DNA of 64,000 nt, from NCBI GenBank assembly GCA_948567375.1, contig OX419761.1, positions 34,262,243-34,326,242 of the forward strand. The letters are read 5' to 3'. Made by a program: the position numbers and the translations under genes. The stretch is from Lunularia cruciata (Eukaryota > Streptophyta > Marchantiopsida > Lunulariales > Lunulariaceae). Shown one piece after another: positions 60,077-64,000 of the stretch (position 1 is the first letter of the stretch; each line of letters opens with the position of its first letter). Below the pieces are notes generated by a model. The model had not been told where the DNA came from and ran no database searches. It was given only the letters and a program-made list of their open reading frames with translations.

Positions 60077-60170
60077 TGGGGCTTAGCCCCATGTTACCTT
60101 TTTTGTCTCTCCCTTATACGGCTTGATGGGGTCTTCTCATCCTTCATTTTTCCTACGCGGTCGCCTTTTT
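60077..60170 (+). repeat. Terminal two-hairpin module of copy 2
   Basis: TGGGGCTTAGCCCCA intact; second stem GATGGG/CTCATC with one G-T type change. Ends ACGCGGTCGCC and six T. Confidence 0.88.
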
Positions 60171-61279
60171 TCTATTCAACAGTAACTAACGTTGACCCCA
60201 AACATCTTGGTAGATGAAGTTATACTTCCATTGCTCTACACTTATGGTTTATCCTCTACATCTTGTAATAAGCATTAGTAGAGGATTTTTGTTGCATTTT
60301 TATGCTTGGCAACCGGGGACCTCGCAACAAATTTATTCTACAGTTTCTTATCGTATTCAAAATCTCAACAAATGCCAACAGGATTATGTCTTTAGGGTAC
60401 AAGATACATTATGGATACCTTTATAATGGATGCAACTAGGTCCATCAAAGGTATAGTAAAATCAATGTTTATTAATTAGCAAAAAATCTATGCTAATTTT
60501 GTGTGGTCAATGATTCACCAAACTATGTTTAAATTATTCTTAAAAATATATACAGTAAACTAACTATACTCATCACGACTCATTTTCATTTACATCTAAC
60601 TTTAGTTTGCCTCACAATGACTCAATAAAGCTACCTTACATTAAGTAAACCTTGGTAAAGCTATTTAAGCTTTAGTTGATCTCATGGATTTTCTTCTTTT
60701 ATATTCAGTGGGAATCATAACCTAAGCTTAGAAAACATTTGAAATTTTATAGATAGTTTCTCCTTTTGAATTCTAGAAAAATGACATTGTATAATAAATC
60801 ATTAAATTGTACATCTGATTATGTAAAGTGCTTAGTGAACTATAATAAGTAATAAATTAAAAATTCAAGACACATGAAATACCAATATTATACATAAATA
60901 ATAATAGAGTGTTTATTTACTTGTATTTATATCATAAATTTCATACTCATATAAAATTTTAATTTTATATTTAAAATGAATGTCTTCAAATATAATATGC
61001 TTTTATCTTCTTGATAGAGACCATCTCTTAAAACTATAATACAAATATATATTATTTAAATAAAAATAATTACTTTTATATTATTGTGTTTTAAACTACT
61101 TGGAATCAACAATCGTTCCTATTTTAACTTATAAATTGTAATAATTCCCATATAAATCAATAAGAATATCAAATTATATTGATAGGATTAAAAATTTTGA
61201 AAGAAATATCCAAAGACCTAACATCACTTCTAAATCATTAAAAATTAAGAAATAAGTTTTTATATTTGTATAAGTCTAA

Positions 61280-61320
<41 letters not shown>

Positions 61321-61915
61321 CATGGTAAACTAGGATTATTTAAGAAAATTTATCTTGGTGTTAGTGGGAGGATATATATTGATATATATTTATTGATTCA
61401 TGTCCAAATCATAGAATAAGGATCTTATACAATTTACATATCAAGTATTTATATTTTAAGAGAATTTATTTTCCCAATAATACAAGTTTAACACTTACTC
61501 CTTGAAAATATCTATTTGAGTAGAGAATACAATCATTTAAATTATGTAAATAGGATTATGAGGATAATTATAAAACAAAACCTAAATATAATAGAGAAAA
61601 TGACAAAATCCAAAATTTAGCAATGAAGAAAATGTTAAGCAATATGAATAATTTTAAAATAGAAAAAATATTCCATGTAAAAATTCTCAATATGATCTAG
61701 TAATTAATTTATGATTTTTATTTGATTCAATTTGAGTAAATCGTCCTCATTCTTTATCAAGCAAAGATTACAAAGATTACAAATATTAGTTAATCCATAG
61801 AAACATAATCCCTAAATAAGATTAGTTTTGCAGGTTTTCAAGAAAATATAGTTGTAAATTATAACCAATAAACAATGGTGAAGAATTCTTGAAGCTTTTA
61901 CTGAAACACCTCATT
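60171..61915. other. AT-rich, no gene recognised
   Basis: Contains a long TA microsatellite (61,283-61,316). A 70-codon frame at 60,214-60,426 lacks motifs. Confidence 0.5.
61283..61316. repeat. (TA)n microsatellite, about 17 units
   Basis: Uninterrupted TA dinucleotides over about 34 bases. Confidence 0.95.
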
Positions 61916-61985
61916 AGTAACAATATGGAGTTTAGCGACAAAGTTAGTAGAGCTAACAAAGTATCAAATAAGACAAATTAGCCTA

Positions 61986-61998
61986 GAATATTCTAGAA
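61986..61998 (+). promoter_or_regulatory. Heat-shock element in forward family B LTR
   Basis: GAA-ta-TTC-ta-GAA, a perfect three-unit heat-shock-factor site 160 bp upstream of the TATA box CTATAAATAC (62,158-62,167). Further GAAGCTTC pairs lie at 62,028-62,037, 62,084-62,092 and 62,128-62,137. Confidence 0.72.
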
Positions 61999-62157
61999 GT
62001 ATCTAGGAAACTTCTTGGGAAGCTTCTCGGCTAGTTTAGCTTACACCTCAAGTAAGTAGCTTCTAGAAGAAAGCTGCTTGAGAAGCTTCCCAATTACCTT
62101 GGCTTCCACTCCAAGAAAGCGGCTCTAAGAAGCTTCTCAAGAGCCTTGTATGACCCC

Positions 62158-62167
62158 TATAAATACA
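62158..62167 (+). promoter_or_regulatory. TATA box of forward family B LTR
   Basis: CTATAAATAC, conserved in sequence and place in the other family B LTRs (38,638; 47,948; and reversed at 62,859 and 33,631). Confidence 0.7.
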
Positions 62168-62996
62168 AGAGCCAAAGCTCATGCTAGGCATTTTGAGTTT
62201 TCACTCATTCAAGTGTCCCAAGGTGAGCTTCTTATTTTTTTCCTAATTCTCCTATTTCTCTCCTTGGTCTTAGTCTTTTACATTAGTATCAGAGCAAGAA
62301 TATGATGGATGGAATTTATGGACCACCAAACCATTGGGATTTTCATGTCCAGATATTACCCAAGTATCGTTTCACATAATTCATCACCTTGCACTTTGGG
62401 TAAGATTTTCTCCATATGATCACCTTGTCTGAGGAACCCTTGATACTTCCAATGGCAACTTATGGGGAACGGTGGACGTGTTGTATCTATGTAGTAATCA
62501 ATTAGATAAATTGGGAGTAGTGGGATAGCGTAGTAGCTATGGCGGCAATACTTGACATTATCCTAGCAATGCAGTAACAAATCAAGCACCTTACTTGATT
62601 GTTGGATGAATGATACAAACAACAACAAGAACATATAGAGAGAGCGCCAGTTTGAGATGGAGAATTATCATTTGATTTCCAAAACCCAAGGTGTTTGAAG
62701 GCAAGAATCTTTTGTGCACCGTGGAGAATTTTATATTTGATTGTGAAAGTTACTTTGTAAAAGACCAAGACCGAGGAGAGAAATAAGAGAATGGAAACTC
62801 ATATTGGAACACTTGAATGTAAGAAAACTCCAAATGTCTAGCTTGAGCTTTGGCTTTGGTATTTATAGGTAGCATAAAAGGCCTATGAGAAGCTTCTCAA
62901 GCCGCTTTCTTAGAGTGCAAGCCAAGTTAACTAGGAAGCTTCTCAAGACGCTTCCTTCTAGAAGCCACCTACTTGGCATGCAAGCTAAGCTAGTTA

Positions 62997-63014
62997 GAAG
63001 CTTCTAGAAGCTTC
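62997..63014 (-). promoter_or_regulatory. Four-unit heat-shock element in reverse family B LTR
   Basis: GAA-gc-TTC-ta-GAA-gc-TTC with exact 2-base spacing, followed closely by a further TTC-ta-GAA (63,016-63,023). It lies about 130 bp upstream of the TATA box in the LTR's own orientation. Confidence 0.75.
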
Positions 63015-63084
63015 CTTCTAGAAGCTACTTACTTGAGGTGCAAGCTAAGCTAGCCAAAAGCTTCCCAAGAAGCTTCCTAGATAC

Positions 63085-63097
63085 TTCCAGAATATTC
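63085..63097 (-). promoter_or_regulatory. Three-unit heat-shock element in reverse family B LTR
   Basis: TTC-ca-GAA-ta-TTC, at the place equivalent to the elements at 33,910 and 61,986. Confidence 0.72.
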
Positions 63098-63167
63098 TAA
63101 GCTAATTTGTCTTATGTGCTACTTCGTAAGCCCAACTAACTTCATTGCTAAACTCCATATTGTTACA

Positions 63168-64000
63168 TATTCCCCCGCCGCTAGTTGGTGACGTCCTCAT
63201 TGCCAGTGAAGCTTCAAATTCTTGGATGGCCGTTTGTGCATTCTGGAGGTGAGAAAGAGGTTCCCATGTGGCATCATGAAGGGGATACCCTTTCCAAAGG
63301 ATCTTGTACTCTATATGTTGGCAATGGCCTCGTTGAATATGGCGACGTGCAAGGATACGATCAACTTCATACTCCTCATGATCATTGATAGGGACAAGAA
63401 GAGGGAGAGGTTGGAATCAAGAGGAAAAGGAAGAGGGATTAGGAACAAAGGGTTTCAACTTGGAAACATGAAAGACAAGATGGATACGCATGTGACAAGG
63501 CAATGCAAGTCAATTGCCTTGCCTTGTAGGCAAATTCTGCAGTTGCAAGATATTCATCCCAATTGGTATGGTAGGCATTGACAAAGGCACGCAATATATC
63601 CTCCAATGTACAATTTGCATGTTTGGTTTGTCCATCAGTTTGAGGATAATAGGCCATGGACAAAGCAAGCTTGGTGCCAAGTATTTGGAAGAGTGCTTGC
63701 CAAAACTTCTCGGTAAATCGAGGATCACGGTCGGAGATGAGTACATGTGGCATCCCATGATGCTTGAAGACATTGTCAAAGTAGATTTGCGCTAAGGTTG
63801 GAGTATCCACGATATCACAAGTTGGTGCCAAGTGGATTTGCTTACTAAGCTTATCCACAAACACCACGATTGCAGTGTGTCCTTGTTTTGTCTTTGGCAA
63901 GGATGTGATGAGATCCAAGCTCACATGCTCCCAGCGAGCGGATGGAACTGCAAGTGGTTGAAGGAGTCCACTTGGCTTTTGGTTGTTGGCCTTGTTACAT
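63168..64000 (-). pseudogene. pol: Integrase and chromodomain of reverse family B element, partial at window edge
   Basis: Integrase inserts element DNA into chromosomes. From the window edge the minus strand reads KASNQ-like, then SGLLQPLAVPSARWEHVSLD (about 63,910-63,970), with catalytic D in SLDLITSLPK, D in ISDRDPRF (about 63,725) and E in TLEDILRAF (about 63,600); the DDE triad is intact. The frame changes near 63,500. The tail FHVSKLKPF and the chromodomain KGYPLHDATWEPLSHLQNAQ (63,220-63,280) follow. The chromodomain still has W in EATWEP-type position, unlike family A. Whether the missing N-terminal part is intact is unknown. Confidence 0.85.

Larger units (their letters stand above)
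58088..60170 (+). mobile_element. Family C non-LTR retroelement, copy 2, 5'-truncated
   Basis: Similarity to copy 1 starts abruptly at GCATTAGAGCACTCC (58,088) in the middle of the RT, the typical pattern of incomplete reverse transcription. It runs to the terminal module (60,077-60,170). It is better preserved than copy 1. Confidence 0.9.
61916..62755 (+). mobile_element. Family B gypsy element, forward copy: 5' LTR, primer site and gag start, then interrupted
   Basis: The LTR is 61,916-62,282 (367 bp), starting AGTAACAATATGG where TG is usual and ending TTTTACA. The primer site TAGTATCAGAGC is at 62,284-62,295, one base off the standard. Gag follows in broken frames (a start near 62,303, WNLWTTKPLGFSCPDI-like, ending ENFIFDCESYF at 62,723-62,755). 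It is cut at 62,755/62,756 by a reverse-oriented element of the same family. Confidence 0.85.
62756..64000 (-). mobile_element. Family B gypsy chromovirus, minus strand, 3' end; continues beyond the window
   Basis: The 3' LTR is 62,756-63,167 (412 bp), TGTAAAAGACC at its low end and TGTTACA at its high end. Integrase and chromodomain follow on the minus strand up to the window edge. The LTR has a reverse TATA box (62,859-62,869) and several heat-shock elements. It is inserted in gag of the forward family B copy. Confidence 0.9.

Noticed and set aside
61283..61316. Possible CRISPR or regulatory array
   Set aside because: It is a plain TA microsatellite. No repeat-spacer array exists anywhere in the window.

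Overview
The window looks like a stretch of nuclear genome from a land plant or close relative. Three protein genes have many GT-AG introns. One encodes a chloroplast-type membrane protein and another a mitochondrial-type rhomboid. There is a eukaryotic tRNA-Cys gene with split A/B-box promoter elements, and the LTR retrotransposons use a plant-style initiator-Met primer site. I cannot name the species; a repeat-rich bryophyte or other non-flowering plant is a weak guess.

Layout. Positions 1-17,000 are gene-bearing and moderately GC-rich: the 3' part of an ABCC (MRP-type) transporter (113-5652, +), a mitochondrial rhomboid of the PARL/RBL12 type (10,963-13,569, +), a tRNA-Cys(GCA) gene (14,495-14,566, -) and a DUF2301 plastid membrane protein (14,829-16,991, +). 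Between the first two genes lie non-LTR retroelement debris (7,220-8,353) and an inverted-repeat element (8,981-9,631). From 17,000 to 24,500 I see no gene, only repeat debris.

From 24,500 to 64,000 the window is almost entirely transposable elements. Three systems dominate. (A) A Ty3/gypsy chromovirus (26,622-33,215) with 762/763-bp LTRs, plus two solo LTRs. (B) A second, AT-rich Ty3/gypsy chromovirus family, present as a nested decayed copy (38,355-48,076), a solo reverse LTR (about 33,500-34,001), a forward copy (from 61,916) and a reverse copy inserted into it (62,756 to the window end). LTRs of family B carry perfect heat-shock-element arrays upstream of a TATA box. (C) A non-LTR retroelement family whose protein carries a reverse transcriptase followed by a zinc motif and a putative restriction-like endonuclease (53,880-56,873 and 58,088-60,170). 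It ends in a roughly 95-bp module with two hairpins that recurs at about ten places on both strands.

The three cellular genes share no operon-like logic. The ABC transporter works at a membrane, the rhomboid in the inner mitochondrial membrane and DUF2301 in the chloroplast. Every mobile-element ORF seen here carries stops or frameshifts, except that the element cut by the right edge cannot be judged in full. The most interesting signals are the heat-shock-element arrays in the family B LTRs and the dispersed two-hairpin module of family C.
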